Assembly: GCF_963662255.1 (NCBI RefSeq)
Contig: NC_085055.1
Coordinates: forward strand, 3,589,102 to 3,653,101
DNA length: 64,000 nucleotides
Source: Cinclus cinclus
Taxonomy: Eukaryota > Chordata > Aves > Passeriformes > Cinclidae
Direction: 5' to 3'
Shown here: positions 47,601 to 60,989 of the stretch, piece after piece
Numbering within the stretch: the stretch's first letter is position 1
How the letters are laid out: each line of letters begins with the position of its first letter
Notes under the pieces: generated by a model
Databases searched by the model: none
Told to the model about the DNA's origin: nothing
What the model saw: only the letters and a program-made list of their open reading frames with translations
Made by a program: the position numbers and the translations under genes

Positions 47601-50600
47601 GTAGCCTCTTGTAACTGCAATAAGGAAAACCTTTTGCAAAAGCATTTCAGGTTTTGATCTGAGGATTCGGAGTGCTGGAACTGCTCTCTGAGCTTAGCTG
47701 GGGGTGCCCCTCACTGATCTGCATTGCATCTGGGGGTAGATCATCCAAATTAAAATTTTTGAGCAAAAACCTCTGTGTATCCTGTGCTGCTAGACAAGCG
47801 TGACTGCTCAGAGGTGGAAGGGAGATTTTTATCCCAAAACCACCCCCAGCCCTGAGCGGGGGGGTGTGGTTTCTCAAAGGGGTCAGGAATGGCAGTGCCC
47901 AAGCCCAGTGCAGGTTTGCAGGTGAGATAACCTGGTTGTCGCTGCTCTCACAGGCAGCTGAGCAAGCTGGGGCAGTGCTGCCCAAACAGCTGGGCTGGGA
48001 GGAGGTGCACACCTGGTCAGGGGTGCAGATCAAAGGGCAGCCAGGCTGAGATGATCCCAGCTCCTCTGAGTCCATCTCTGGGCTTTCTCAGTGTAGCAGA
48101 GCTGGAAACTCAAATCTGTTTGGTGGCTTCACGGTAAATAATGGGCCAGCAGAACAGAAGCCCAGATAACTGAATTTTCGCTGCTGATCATTTCCATTAG
48201 TCTTCTTGCTTGTTAAAAGCAAAACTCCATCCCCCTCTCCTTCCTGCAACAGCACAGCTTGGCCCTTAGCTTCTGATTTGATCATGGAAGTAATTTCACT
48301 TTGGTCTGCATTTTGCTTTGATTTTTATTTGTTAAGGAAAGAGTTCTTCTAAGCATCGGGATGATTTTGTTTTGTTAAATGGAGTTGTTAGCTCACTTGG
48401 CAGGAGGCTCTGTACAGACTTTGCTTTGATTTCCCCTAAGAATACCATGTGTTTGTAAAATATTGGCTTCTTGACACCACAGTGCCAGTGACCTCTCTTT
48501 CCAATGAGCAAACTCAGCTTTAAATTATTTTTATTAATCAAGATTTTATCTCTTACCAGAGATTGACAGTTTTCCAAAATCTTTTTGACAGCTACTGATA
48601 CATGCAAGAGGTGAACCAGAATTAATGATCAAGGGTTAGGGGGGCCTGATTCCTGCTGTTACTTCCCAAAACATAAATGGGGAGAAAGCTTGCTGATTCT
48701 TCTGTGCTTGCACCAGCACAAATGAGATTAGAACCCAGTTGTGTATCCAGGAAAATGAAAATGTCACGGCAATGACTTGTGTCCAACTTGTGGAATAAAC
48801 AGATCAAGCAGGAGTAATTGCATTTCTCCTTCCCCTGCTCTGCACACAGATACTTTGCACTGTCCTTTGATGATGTCAACAGAAAATATAGATGATAATA
48901 AATATTTCCACACCCTTTGCTAGTTTGCAAGAGTAATGTAGCCACTTAGAGAGAGAAGAAAGTGGCAAGATATTACACAAGGTGTTGAAGTGCCAAAATA
49001 CCAGTGTATTTTCTGACAGCTTAAAACTTAAAATGTGGGGTTTGCTGTTTGAGGGGTTTTTTAAAATTTACTGTAGCAAGGAGGAAAAAAATGCTGTTTG
49101 GTTTTTCTGGTTTAGGTTTTTGGTGTGATTTTTATTTATCCTAGCAGCACAGAGATGCCCCAGTCCTGGACAGACCCCAGTGCTGGCACTGTCCAAGGAG
49201 GCAGCAGGGATAAATCAGATGCTGCCACTCTGCCAAGTCCCTCAACACTGTCCTCCATTGCAGGCAAAGATACAAAATACTCAGATGAGCCCACTGAAAC
49301 ATATTGTGCTTTCATCTTAGAGCTCTTACTGCACACAAGTCTTAAAAGATGCCTCTAATATCAGTTAACCTGCTTTTGATTCTTTGTGACAAAAGGAAAG
49401 CTGTTGTGATAGGAATCTAGCATGGAACTTACAGCTGCTCTAGACCCATCTGGAAACTCAAATGCAGTGGATGACTCGAGGACAGAAATGATCACTGAGT
49501 TTTTTCCCCAGTCTGGATCAGAAATGGAATGTTGGAAATGTAATGGGGTAATTTGCTGTCGTGGGATTTGGAACCCCAGTGGAGTTTCTTAAAAGCTCTG
49601 ACCAGGGAACAGTGTTTCTTAGGATTGATTTTGGGTTTGTTTTGACTCTCTCTGTCACCCTTCAGGTTTTCATCCTTTCTTTTCAAGAGCTTTGGACTGT
49701 CCACTGAAGCTTTGAAGAGCTAGGTACCATAAAAGAGGATGTGGTTTTCAGGCTATTTTTTTTTTGGCACACTATCAGACAAATTATCAGCTGCTTCTGG
49801 GAGATCTTCAGTCATTTCATGTGCATTTGTGACCAGGCATGCACTGCCAGGCATTTGCCTCCTGAAAGCAGCTTATTCTTCTGTGTCTGCTAAGCCTTGT
49901 GCATCAGCCTTAAAATGCTGCCTGAAGAGCCTGGGAGAAAGCAGCAGAAAGGTGCTCTCAGTGCATTACTTCATGTCCTGTTTCCTGACTCATAATTAGG
50001 TATTTTTCAACACACATGCTATAATAAGTGAAACCTGTTCGTTTGGAGGGCAGGGTTTTTTCTTTTCTCCCCCTCCTTGCTTTGAAATTATGATTTACTT
50101 AATGTAAGATACTCTGCTTTCCAAGAGACAGAAAATTGGTTACTTCTGCCAATATTTGGAGTTACAAACCATTGCTTAAACTTTATGATGGCATTAATCC
50201 CAGTGTATAGATTGTTACTGTGGTTAAGGACTGTCTTATCAGCTTTAACAGCCCTTGGAGTTGCTTCAGGCCATTAAGCAACAAATTGTCTGTGAGAAAT
50301 AATTTGTTGCATTTCTCCTACCTTGTTTTATAATGAAAGGTATTATATTTAATGTTATGCTTGCCTGGGTTCAGTTGTCCCCCCCAGACAATGCCACCAG
50401 CTCTTCAGTCTGTGTAACTGGCCAGTTATTCCCTCTCTTGGGAATATACCCTGGAGAAGGTGACAGGGATTTTAAAGTATTTTGGAATAATGGCACAGTT
50501 TGCTTGTTGGAATTCTGTGTCCAGCAATCCCATGAAATCTCTGTTCTTGTGATTGAGTTTGGTTTTTATGACAGGTAAATGCAGACTTTTGATCATCCAT

Positions 50601-51543
50601 TGGCATGTCAGTATTGAGTTTTATGAATGCACATGCTGGCTTACAGAAAGTTGTGACAGAAGAAGGATGTCAAAAGACAGAATTACTGCAGAAATCTAAT
50701 TATGGAATAAGGTTATTAAATAAAATTAGAGATGTGATAAAACTAGAGCATGGCTCTGTTTTGAAGACTATGGAGATAGTTCGTGTCATGATCTCACTTG
50801 CATTGTGCTAAATCCTATTAAATCAGACTCTAATTGACTCTGAGCTTGTTCTTGGTGGGTTTTGTTCTCCATGTTTACAGCTTGTTTTTCCAAAGAGAGG
50901 AATAAGGGCTTTGTCAGCCTTCATAAGTTTTCATTGTAGTTTAAAGGAGGAAGAAGCAAAGGCACAAATTCTCAAGGTACAAGAGGATGAACAGAATTTG
51001 CTTAGCAGCAGCAGTATTGACTCCCTGTGTTAGCTTTTGACAGCAAGGTCCCTCCTGCACATAAAAACCATTCCTGTCTCCGTCCAGGCACTGGTGGAGC
51101 AAACACACTTCTCTTTAGCCAGGCCTCACTCCGTTTTTCTCCATTCATTCTGTTGGTTCATTAGAAGGAATTCAGTTTCTCTGGAAATGGGCTGAGAAAT
51201 GCCCCAGGTGCATCTGTGAGGAAAGGCTGGGAGTAATGAACAATTACACTGCCTTGCACCAAGAATCCACCTGCAGCTGGGAGATCACAGGGGTGGAAAA
51301 TGCTGTGAGAAAAGGTAGGAAATGTGTTTGATGCTTCTTTCCTTCTTCCTGGACTGTCTCCTAGTCTGGCTCACTTTGAAAGAAAGGCTGGCTTCCAGCT
51401 CTGCTCCAGACAGGTGTTAGCATTTCACAGTTGCTGATTTGGGCAGGGTGATTTAAAAATCTGTTGAAAGCCTCTCCTTCTGCCTTAGACCTGAGGAGGG
51501 AGCAGGTCCAAGGACAGTGCTGTAGGGAAAGCTGTGCATGACT

Positions 51544-51587
51544 GAACTCCATTGATTTTGATGGAGAACTCCATTGATTGTGATGGA
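51544..51587 (+). repeat. 22-bp tandem duplication, two copies
   Basis: Two directly adjacent 22-bp units begin GAACTCCATTGATT and end GATGGA, and differ at a single base (T in the first copy, G in the second). Each unit also contains the inverted pair TCCAT/ATGGA. The near-identity points to a recent duplication. Confidence 0.95.
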
Positions 51588-54500
51588 GCCACAGTGACTG
51601 ACACCATCCAAGGAATCTGCCTGAAGGGAGAGGTGGATTGGTTGGTTTTTTTGGTTTTTTTCCCCCCTTATTACTTAGAGAATTGTGAGGGTTTTACATT
51701 TTGGTTCGCTCAGAAATGTGTAAATTTGTTGAATGCTTTTGGTGACAGAGGGAGCAATAAGGATGTAATTTGGCTCTGTGGAACTTCCAGGCAGGAAGGT
51801 GAAAAACAGAGGGGTTTGATTTTCCTTTTAGGGGAATGTAAATCAGAAATAAGCACTGAAATCAGTGAGCTACACAAATGTAAAAAATGGAGAAAGCAAA
51901 AAGCAAGTCTGTCCCATTAGCATTTTACTTGTGAACTCAATGCATCTGATAAAAAATCATTTAGAAATAATAAACATGCCATTTTTGCAGTCACATTTCA
52001 GAGCAGAACCACACTTTGAGGGCTATAATTGTGACCTACATTTTGAATTATTTGATAAGGCTGACCCCCCGTGATGATCTCAAATTAAAATCTTATAAAT
52101 TACCACTTTCTGGCAAATAGGCTTGCTGTTATCATTTCACTCTGACATTTATTCTTTGCTATGGGTCACTGCTTTATTACTGTAAGAGCTTTTGGCCAAG
52201 TGCTGTTCCCAAAGCATAGAAAAGACGTTAAAGGTTAATTTCTTGCAAACTGTGAGAAAATGTTATGTCTCATTCATTTAGACTTGCATTACTGAATTTG
52301 CATTCTTTTTATAGTATGTGTATTAGTATGGAGCTAAAATCCCTCACAGCAAATCAACCAATAAATTGCACTGAATTGCAGTGCAGTAATGAATTGCTTG
52401 TCATTTGGTTTCTAACAACAATAACAAGAAGGTTTTTTATGCTCTTGGCCAGACAATTGACATATTCTCTGGTGGTGTAACTCTGGAGTCTTTGGAGCTC
52501 TGCCTGCAGAGTGCTTGGCCCAAAAGCTGCAAGTGCCATAAAAGTCAAATGACATGTCTTCATCTGAGCGTGCTTGGGGCTGTAGCCTTGCTGTAAAAAA
52601 TTATGATGATGAGAGCCCGTGTTTGGTCCCCTTGTTCACTGCGTATTCAAATGGACAGGCAAAGCCCCTAGAAATTAACAGCTGTACCTCAAAGGTAAAA
52701 CCACTCCTGGTCGGCCAACACAAGAGCAGATGGGCTAATTCCCCCCAAGAAGAGTCCTGTGAAGTGTTTGTCCTGCATGTAAACAAGATTCATTTGGGAT
52801 TTGACAGGGGGACTGTGTATGGAGGACTCGCTGGGATTTATCAGACCTGCCTTTTGGGTGGTGACAAGGCCAGAAGGCAGCAGGAGTGATCTGAATGTGC
52901 AATTGCTTTCTGAATACAGTGTGTACTTTGTGAGGGTTTCTTTTTAAGGTATTAAGTTCTCCATTCCCAGTGGGAAATGCTGTGCAGGGAGCTGTTAATT
53001 GTCTCCACACTCAGCTGGTACCAAGGAGGAGCTGAATGACTCTGATACCTTTGTGTTGCCTCTGCCAGCACTTCCCTGGGGGATTGAAATTGTCCTTGGA
53101 AAACACGGGGTACAGCACGGGGGTGATGACAGTGAAGGCACCCACACACACCTGTATCCTTCCATGTTACTCAGAGCAGTTCGGCTGTGCAGAGGAGGAG
53201 GGAGGGAAGCACTGACACAGCTTTTTACCAGACAGAAATGATTAAAAAAACGAATCATGGTTCTACACCGACCGCTGGGAGCTCCCTGAAGAAGTAGGTT
53301 AATAAAGTTGTGGCCTGATTAAGTCACAGATCTTTTTTGTCTCCTTGCCCAATGAAGTCTGACACCTCCCAGCCTTCGGTGTGGCACCGACCCCTTGTGC
53401 AGGACAGGTGAGGTGTTTTAAACACTGAGTCAGATTTTGCCTTGGTTGTTGACTTGTGTTAGCCAGTTTATTGTTTACTAGTTGGGTTTGCATGCAGTTT
53501 CTGCTCAGCATCAGGAAACATCTGTGGGATCTCTCCCAAGGCTTTTGTCATTACTGCACCATCTAGTCCTAATTCTCCCCAATTATTTTGGCAATCATTC
53601 CGTCTCCCTCTGCTGCCAAGTTTGGAGGCTTCAGTGAAAGCAAATTAAATGTGTAACTTGCGTGTAAGGAAAACCTATAGATCATAAAGGCACTGCTTCC
53701 CTTTGCACTGCGTGCCTCACGGTGCAGTCAGGGCAGGATGAGCTGTGTCAGGATCATGCAAGGTTTGCTTCGTGCCAGCTCCGAGTTACTCATAATTGTA
53801 GGTTCTCAGGGAGGCTCTCCCTGTGCCTGACACCAGTGGGCTGTTTTTTCTTGTTGCCCACTCCAGACTTGATCCTGGTGGTGCTGGGGTTGACTTTCAG
53901 TGAGTTCAGTACCAGAAATCGAATTAGTGCCTCATTCCTGGCACTGAATGAGATTCACACTCAGGATAAAACCTGTGAGATGTTCTCTCTCAACTTGTAT
54001 TGTGCTGTGTTGATACCAACAGGGAGTACATACACAATATGTGCTCGCATTCTACTCTCTCATGGCTTCACTGGGGTTAAGATAGGAATTTGAGCTTTAT
54101 GTGTGTCCCTATTTAAACATAAAATAAATCTGACCTTCTGAGATGTTATTTTCTTCAGTGTGTAAGCATATTGTGTCTGTGCCATCATTGTGACTTGGAG
54201 TTTTGAGTTAAGCTCTCTGATAGCTGTCAGTGAAGGATGTAGAGCCATGGTTATGAAATTCAATAAGCCACTGATATGATTATAATAGCCTCAGCAAATA
54301 GCTGTGCCACTCAGCCCTCACAGAGCTCATTTTTTCATTCTCATTCTTACCTAAAGAAGTGCTAATGAGAACATTTTGGAGTGACTTCTATAACTTTTCT
54401 CTGCATTCTTGTATGAGAGTTGGAGGTTTAGTTTGGATTTGTAAGACAGCTTTTTTTTTATGAGGCTTTTTTTCTTTATTAATGGAGGAACATCAAGGAC

Positions 54501-55112
54501 TGCAAGGATAAAAGTGATAGAAACATGTTGGAGATGAAAATAGATCAGTATTTGGCACTTCATGTTGCTTAATTAGGAAAACATTTAGTTCTTTTTAATT
54601 TAATTATTTGGTTGATGTAAAGAGCTGTAAGGATTTTGCCATTAAAGATCTCATTGTACATCAATATTCCCATTGATTTTGGCATAGATTGAGATCATGC
54701 ACATTTTTTCCAATGTATTCCTGGTGCAGAGCCACAAGATGTTCTATATGTGCCAGTCTGATTGACAAAGGGGTCACCTGGTGGGACCCTCTGACTCGAG
54801 GAGATCCAGCTCATGTGGGTCAGGTATTTCCTTGAACTGTCTTAAGAGCTCAGCAGCTGAGAAAGGAAATACATTTGGTGGTGGATCTTCCAGTCCTACT
54901 GCCACACTACAAACTGTGTTAAAGAATAATCAAAGAAAGTGCCCTAAGTTTACAATTTATTCACTTTGATGACAAAATTATCAGTGCATGCTGAGTTGCC
55001 TGTGTCAATTGTGTCAACTCTAAATTTGGAGCTTGGTCTGTTTAAGTACCAATAACAATCCTTTTTTTTTAACCTTAGTGGTAATTAAATTTGTCTGATT
55101 TAATTCTGATTG

Positions 55113-55146
55113 TTTTAAAGCTTTAAAAAGTTTTAAAGCTTTTTAA
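55113..55146. repeat. Perfect 16-bp palindrome and partial second copy
   Basis: TTTTAAAGCTTTAAAA (55113-55128) equals its own reverse complement. It is followed directly by AGTTTTAAAGCTTTTTAA, which is an imperfect second copy. The arrangement could form a small cruciform, or it may simply be an AT-rich slippage product around a HindIII-type AAGCTT core. Confidence 0.8.
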
Positions 55147-56179
55147 TGCAAATTAGCCAATTCTTTTATTGCTAAGGGGATACACAGTTGTCTTACATCT
55201 GGAAGAAGTTGAGTTTTCTCATCTTCTTGGAGTCCTCAGCCCAAACTTGCCATAAGAGAAAAACTGTTTGGATTTAATTTTTAAAACAAATAATGAATGG
55301 AAAACCCCATTCATCTCCTTTAATAAGTAAAAAAAAAAAAAAAACTGATAAAGGATACAGATTGAAAACTGGTTTGTCATGAAATGTGTGATGGGAGCAA
55401 ATTATTTTTTTTGGAAATGAAACGTAATTGAGACCTTAAGCCAGGAGGAAGAGGGTTTCTGTGTGCTGCAGAAGTCAGGCTGGTGACAATTGTCAGTTGA
55501 GTGAATTAAGGAGAATAATGAGTGTCTCCCCTCACTGTGTTCTGCTGCCTTGCTCTCCAGCTGCTCTCAGCCCCCCACTGGTGATGTTCATTACCTGTTT
55601 CCTTGATAGGAGGCCATATGAATTTGTCCTCTAGGTAAACACATTTCGATTTTAAAGGGTGCAGAAGTTGTGTCAAGGTACAGCTAAATTCTCAGCATGC
55701 CTTCCCAGCTCTTGGTGTAGTTTGTGGCTCCTTGATTTGGTCTGTGTTTGTCTGCAGTAGAATTAAAACCAGACAAGTGAGGCACTGGAAAAGAAGGGAA
55801 TATCCTGCAGTGGCATGAGCTGGCCAGATGATGCAACAGGTTTTTTCCTGCTGTAAATCCTGATATCGTATGAATTGAAATTAGAAGGGAGATTTCAATT
55901 TACATGTTAAGTAGTGAGGATATAATGTGTAACTTCAAAATAAAAAGGCAGAAACACAGTATTAAATGTAAGTGTTCAGTGTTAAAGCTCCTGAGATGTT
56001 TGCCTAGGTTATTATTCTTCTAAGTTTAAATACACAGTAGTACTTTTAGAAAATCACTTGTACAGACATGCTATTTCTCTTGGGGTAATGATGATTTACC
56101 ACCTTTTATTTTATCTTTTGGATGTCCAGGACAGTAGCATTGGCACACTGAAACTAAACCACATTTCTTATAACCTGTT

Positions 56180-56740
56180 TCATTCTCTTTAACAGCATTT
56201 GACAAGACAAAGAGCAGTACATTTCGAAACTACAAAATACCCATATGTCCTGAGGAGAATATTATGAAACTAATGAGGCACATTTCAATAACTTCAGTCA
56301 CGTACTCAGAGGAGGCAGAAGCGATGTATTGACTAGTGAAGTACTTATATAAGGGGGAAAATGGCACTTAACCATGTTGCAAGGACTTTACGATCATTTT
56401 ATGGAGATTTCTGGACCCTGAGATTTAATAATCTTTTTGATTTGTCACTCCAGTGGAATGACTGTGCTCATGAATTTACTCCAAATAAAATTTTCTAATC
56501 ATCCTTAGGAAAATTAGAAATATATGGCAGATTAAGGAACCAGCCATTCATCTGCTGGGTTAAACGTACTAACATGAACTTAACAAGCAATGTCGTCTTT
56601 TAACACATGCAAAGGACCAAATTATCTGCTGAAAGACTGACATTATGTAAATGTAACATTTGCTGGACCTCTAAACCCTGTGATTAAATTACTGTCTAAA
56701 TTATTCTGCAATATGAATGTCGCCTACAAAAAGAAAAGCT
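56180..56740 (+). other. CpG-retaining block: candidate terminal exon or conserved element
   Basis: A plausible acceptor (TTTCATTCTCTTTAACAG, ending 56195) is followed by 44 open codons in phase and a TGA at 56330-56332. The peptide begins FDKTKSSTFRNYK and ends YSEEAEAMY. An AATAAA hexamer lies about 150 bp further on (56484-56489). CpG sites are kept through the whole block (TTTCGAAA, CACGTA, GCGATG, TACGATC, AACGTA, GTCGTC, GTCGCC) although neighbouring DNA lacks them, and that retention extends well past the stop codon. I do not recognise the peptide. An open frame of this length behind an acceptor is also expected by chance, so a conserved noncoding element explains the block equally well. 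Confidence 0.25.
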
Positions 56741-59700
56741 GTAAAAGAGATGGCTGTGACATCTTCAGGGTTTGCAGTATTTCCATAATGAGTGTTTGAG
56801 ATGAAGGGTTTGTATGTATAGCTCAAAATCTTAATGAAATGAGGAGAAAGAAAGGGGAGGATGTGACGTGAGGAAAAGTTACTCTGCAAAGAGGTAAATT
56901 TATCCTGGGGTTTCCACAAGAATTAGTTGGCAGAAGAAGCATGGCTCAATTAAGAGGGGAATTTAATCCACAAATCATAACTTGTCACTGGAGAGACGCT
57001 TCCCCCACCTTCCTCTGGGGATGTGTTGGGTGATCAGTGGCAGGTAATCTGTTTTCACTTAGTACTGTGAGAGTGACACTTCTGTACAACAGCAAAAAAT
57101 AAAAAAGGAAAGAGTGTGCTGAGACTCTGGTATTGCAAGTAATTATGGCCCTGAAAGGCTGCGTGCAAATTGTTCCCTGCAAAAATCCAGAACAACCCAT
57201 CAGTTAACTTGCACTGTATCATTAACTCACGTAAATTGCCTTGACTCCTATTTCACTCATTCAAAAAATTAAGATCTGGCAGAGCAAATGTGCTTCAGCA
57301 AATGGAGGAATTGAATGTTCTGTTAATTGGCTACTTGGGAAGCTGTGACAGCAACAGAGAGGGGCTGCACTTCAGCCCCTGGCACCTCTGAGGTGAAATT
57401 ACTGACAGCCCTTTTTGGGTTACCTGGCGCCAGAGTCCGCTGTGATGAGAGCCAACAGTCCCCTGAAAACCCATAAAGGCCAGGGGTTTGCTCCTTCAGC
57501 ATCTCCATGGAACCCCAGGAGTCCAGCACAGATAGAAAGCTGCAAAACTGAGATGCTCAGAGAAAGCCCTTGATTCCCACCTTCACTGGCAGCTAAGGAT
57601 TTCTGTAAAGCTCAGCTTTATTTCTTTGGTGTGGCTTCTGCTCTTTGGTTGGGACCTCGTTTTTCACCCTCCCTGTGCCTCTTTCTCAGGGGAGGATTTG
57701 GGGAGGACAGGGGAGGGTGTGGGAGGGAAGGGCAGCTCTGACACCTTGCGGGGGTAAGCTCCTGCTCCACTCTAGTTGGTAAATATCTAACAAGAAATAA
57801 AAGTAGACAAATACATGCTCATTTAGCTGAGGTGGGCTGTTACATTGCTGGGTTTGGAGTCCTTGGTTTGAGCTTGCACTAAGGAAGGCTGACAAGGCAG
57901 TGGGGGGAGAAAAGACAGAATGTTAACAAATCAGTATCAAGCAGACACTGGTTTTGTGTGTTTACAGGTTTTGCCAATCAACTGAAACATCCAGAACTGA
58001 CTCCACAAAAGTGTCCTGCAGTTCGCAAGACACCTTGTTTTATCTGTACTGCTAGCTTTCCTTCCCTCCCTCTCTTCCTTCAAATAGTCACTGCAAATTT
58101 TGTTTTACCCCATAACACTATCCCCTTCCTATGGAGATTTTTTTAAGTATTTATTCACAGATCTTTATTAGAAAAGACAGTCAGCATGAGCAGTGCTGGT
58201 GAATGTCAGTGACTCAGCAGATTGAACATCTTTTTCACATAGATTTTCATATCACTTTACGTTTCTGATCAGTTTTGCCTCAAGGTCTGTTGTTATCCTA
58301 AGGGAAGCTGCTCCAGATCTCCATCATCCTTAGTGATATTTTATACTTGAGAAGGCAGGTTCCAACACATGGATATCCCTCCTTGTTTTCTCAACAGCTT
58401 GATGGGACTTCTTGATTCTTTTAATGAATATTTGTGGTTGTAATGAACAGAAAATGTAGTGTGATCATTTTATCTGCAATGTGTGCATGTTACCTTTTCT
58501 CAGACAGCAGCAAAGTTTCCTCTCAGTGCTGTTTTCATGAGAGCCTTGTTCCCTTCTTGTCTCGTGTGCCAAGTCCTGTAAGAGCAGCAGCAGTTCTGTG
58601 TTTCAGACAGGACATTTTCATTCAGATTCTGGGGAAGTCAGGTGTCTTTCTGGATTAGTTCATGTTCCCACGAGCCAGGCAGTCGTGCTGCTATTTCCAG
58701 ATGAAACAAATCTCTCTCATTTCCACAGACCAGAAAACTCACCTCTTCTCCCCATTGCCTCTATGTGACTTTGTACAGTGAAATCAAGATGGAAAAGGGT
58801 TTAATTTGTGTGATTGTGTGGTGATGGTACCTGTTGCAATGTAAACTGCCTCTTAAATGGTGTCTGATAGTTTATTTCTTTTGCTAGATGAAATTTGTTT
58901 TTTTTTTTTTTCCCCACAAAAGAAGCCTGCAGTTGTCCTTCTGGTTTCCCTTCATCCAAACCTTCCTGGTATGTGGGAAGAAAAGCAGAAAAAAAAGAAT
59001 AATAAATGTAATAATAATCATAATCAAAGAAGAAACCATCTAAACTGACACACCTTCTCAAACTATTTACAGATTCAACCAAAATGACATCTTAATGTTC
59101 AAATTTTCTTTTTATGTATGTCTCCTCTTCACTGGCCCTTAATAATGTAGCCTGGCCAGCACACAAATGGGAGAATGCTCTGCAGAGGGACTTACTGTTT
59201 GTAGCTTTTCTTCTTTTGAAGTGGAAATACAATTTTCTGTTCAACTGTACTAAAGTTACCTGCAGGATTTTCTTCACATTTTGTTTAAAAAGGAAATATT
59301 TTGAGTTTTCCTCTCTCTGTTCCCTGTTGCTGTTTTGTCAGTGCCCCATAAATACATCTGAAAACAGCCCCTGGTCTGAGCAGTTCAGTTTGTAATTGAA
59401 AATGTGAGGAAAATAGGGAAGCACAGAAATCAGTGGCATGTGTACTCCTTGATTTTTTAGTTTATTCATATTCCGAAGAAAATGAGTTGGAAAGGTGAAT
59501 AGCTGAGTTTAAATGCTTTGGGGGCAAGGGCTAGTCCTGTATTCGATTATCTCTGAAATATATATTGCTTTTATTTATCCCATAGTCCCTGGTACCTGGG
59601 AATTTTGGTCACATCTGGCACAAACATAAGCAGCGCTTCAATTTCTTACCATCCACCTTAAATTACCCCAGGTTTACACTTGTGTAACTATAGACTGAAC

Positions 59701-60989
59701 TTTTTCATTAATTTTTCAGCATTAAAAAGAAAAAGTAGGCTAAACTTCAGCTGTTGTAGATGAAGTATTTAGAATAATTTCCCAAAGCCCTTCATAAATG
59801 TGACATTGATTCATTGATATACAGACCATTAGCAGTTAGTCTCCTCTGTTCATCTATCATTTCAATTATCTCCAGTCTTCCTCAGGGTCTTTGACAAATG
59901 GGAGACAATTTGCATTTTGTACATTAATGACCTTGGTGGAATTTGTAATTTTATTCCCCCCATTTTATAATTATACTTTATCATTGGAGGGGAAAACCCC
60001 ACAAAACTACAGTGGTCCAGTTTTTAATTTAATTGGAAGCATGGGACTGCCAAAGTGAGGGGAAAGGAAGAAATAAGGAAAACGAAAAGTTTAAACGTAT
60101 TTTGCACCTTGTGAAGAACTTCCACCTGGAGATGAAGCAGACTGTTGTAAGTTGAGCTTGAGGTCTGTTTTACAGGGGAATGTTGCCTCTCTGGGTCGCA
60201 GGCTTAGGGGAGCAGTTCAGAACACAGCCTAAATCTTGGCCTAAGGAGATTTGTTGGTCTTCTCCCAAAGCAAGTGATTTCTTCCTGGAAAAGCTGTCTT
60301 TTGGTTCCTTTGGTAGTGCCCAAAAGGAATTTCAGAAAGTGACCCCTAAAAAGAGAAAGATGTAAAGGAAAAGGAGCTGTGTTTTAAGATGTGCATTTCA
60401 GAGGTCTATGGTGTGGCTGGATGCTCAAGGATCTTAAAAATTTCCATTAGTAATTTTGGGTTGGCTAATACTGACAAATTATCCTTCTTAGCTTTATGTT
60501 CTGCAGAAGTTTGCACATTGATCCAAAGTATTAATTTCCTCTTCTCCCATCTTTGACCTCTGGTCTTTTGCCCTAGTGGTGTAATAACCAGGTTTTAGCA
60601 TTACCTGGGTTGGCCACCGTTCACACCTTTCCCATGTTTAAAAAAATAAATGTGGAGAAATACTCACACATTATCTGCACTTTTCACTGTTTGTTAATGG
60701 TCATAATGCAGGTATCCTGGAGAAGAGATACAGGCATTTAGTAAAATTGGGAGGTATAACTATCCAGTAAAATTAATAATTTTACACTCCTGGGTGGGCA
60801 AAAGAGGCGGTGCAGTGTGGGCAGAAAAGTGAAATTAATAACTAAAGTATCCCGTAATTAAGAAATAGTTTATGGTCTTGCTGCATTCATTCCTTCAGCA
60901 AAAAACTTCAGAACAGCCAGCTCGCAGGGTTTTGGGGTGGTTTGCTGCTTTTTGAGTAACCCAGGGATGCACATGCAGAGGCTTCATTC
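56741..60989. other. Unique noncoding sequence
   Basis: No gene is recognisable. Open frames are 93 codons or fewer. The stretch contains a T14 run (58898-58911) and an A-rich, AAT-repeat-like patch (58990-59030) that yields an artefactual Tyr/Asp-rich frame on the minus strand. Confidence 0.6.

Larger units (their letters stand above)
46931..56179. other. Unique noncoding sequence
   Basis: No gene is recognisable. The longest open frame is 142 codons on minus (47647-48075), without a domain. The stretch contains a CpG-retaining block with a small hairpin (47320-47600), a 22-bp tandem duplication (51544-51587) and an AT-rich block of conserved-element type at about 52100-52700. It also has a short CpG group at 53250-53400, a 16-bp perfect palindrome (55113-55128) and an A16 run (55329-55344). 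Confidence 0.6.
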
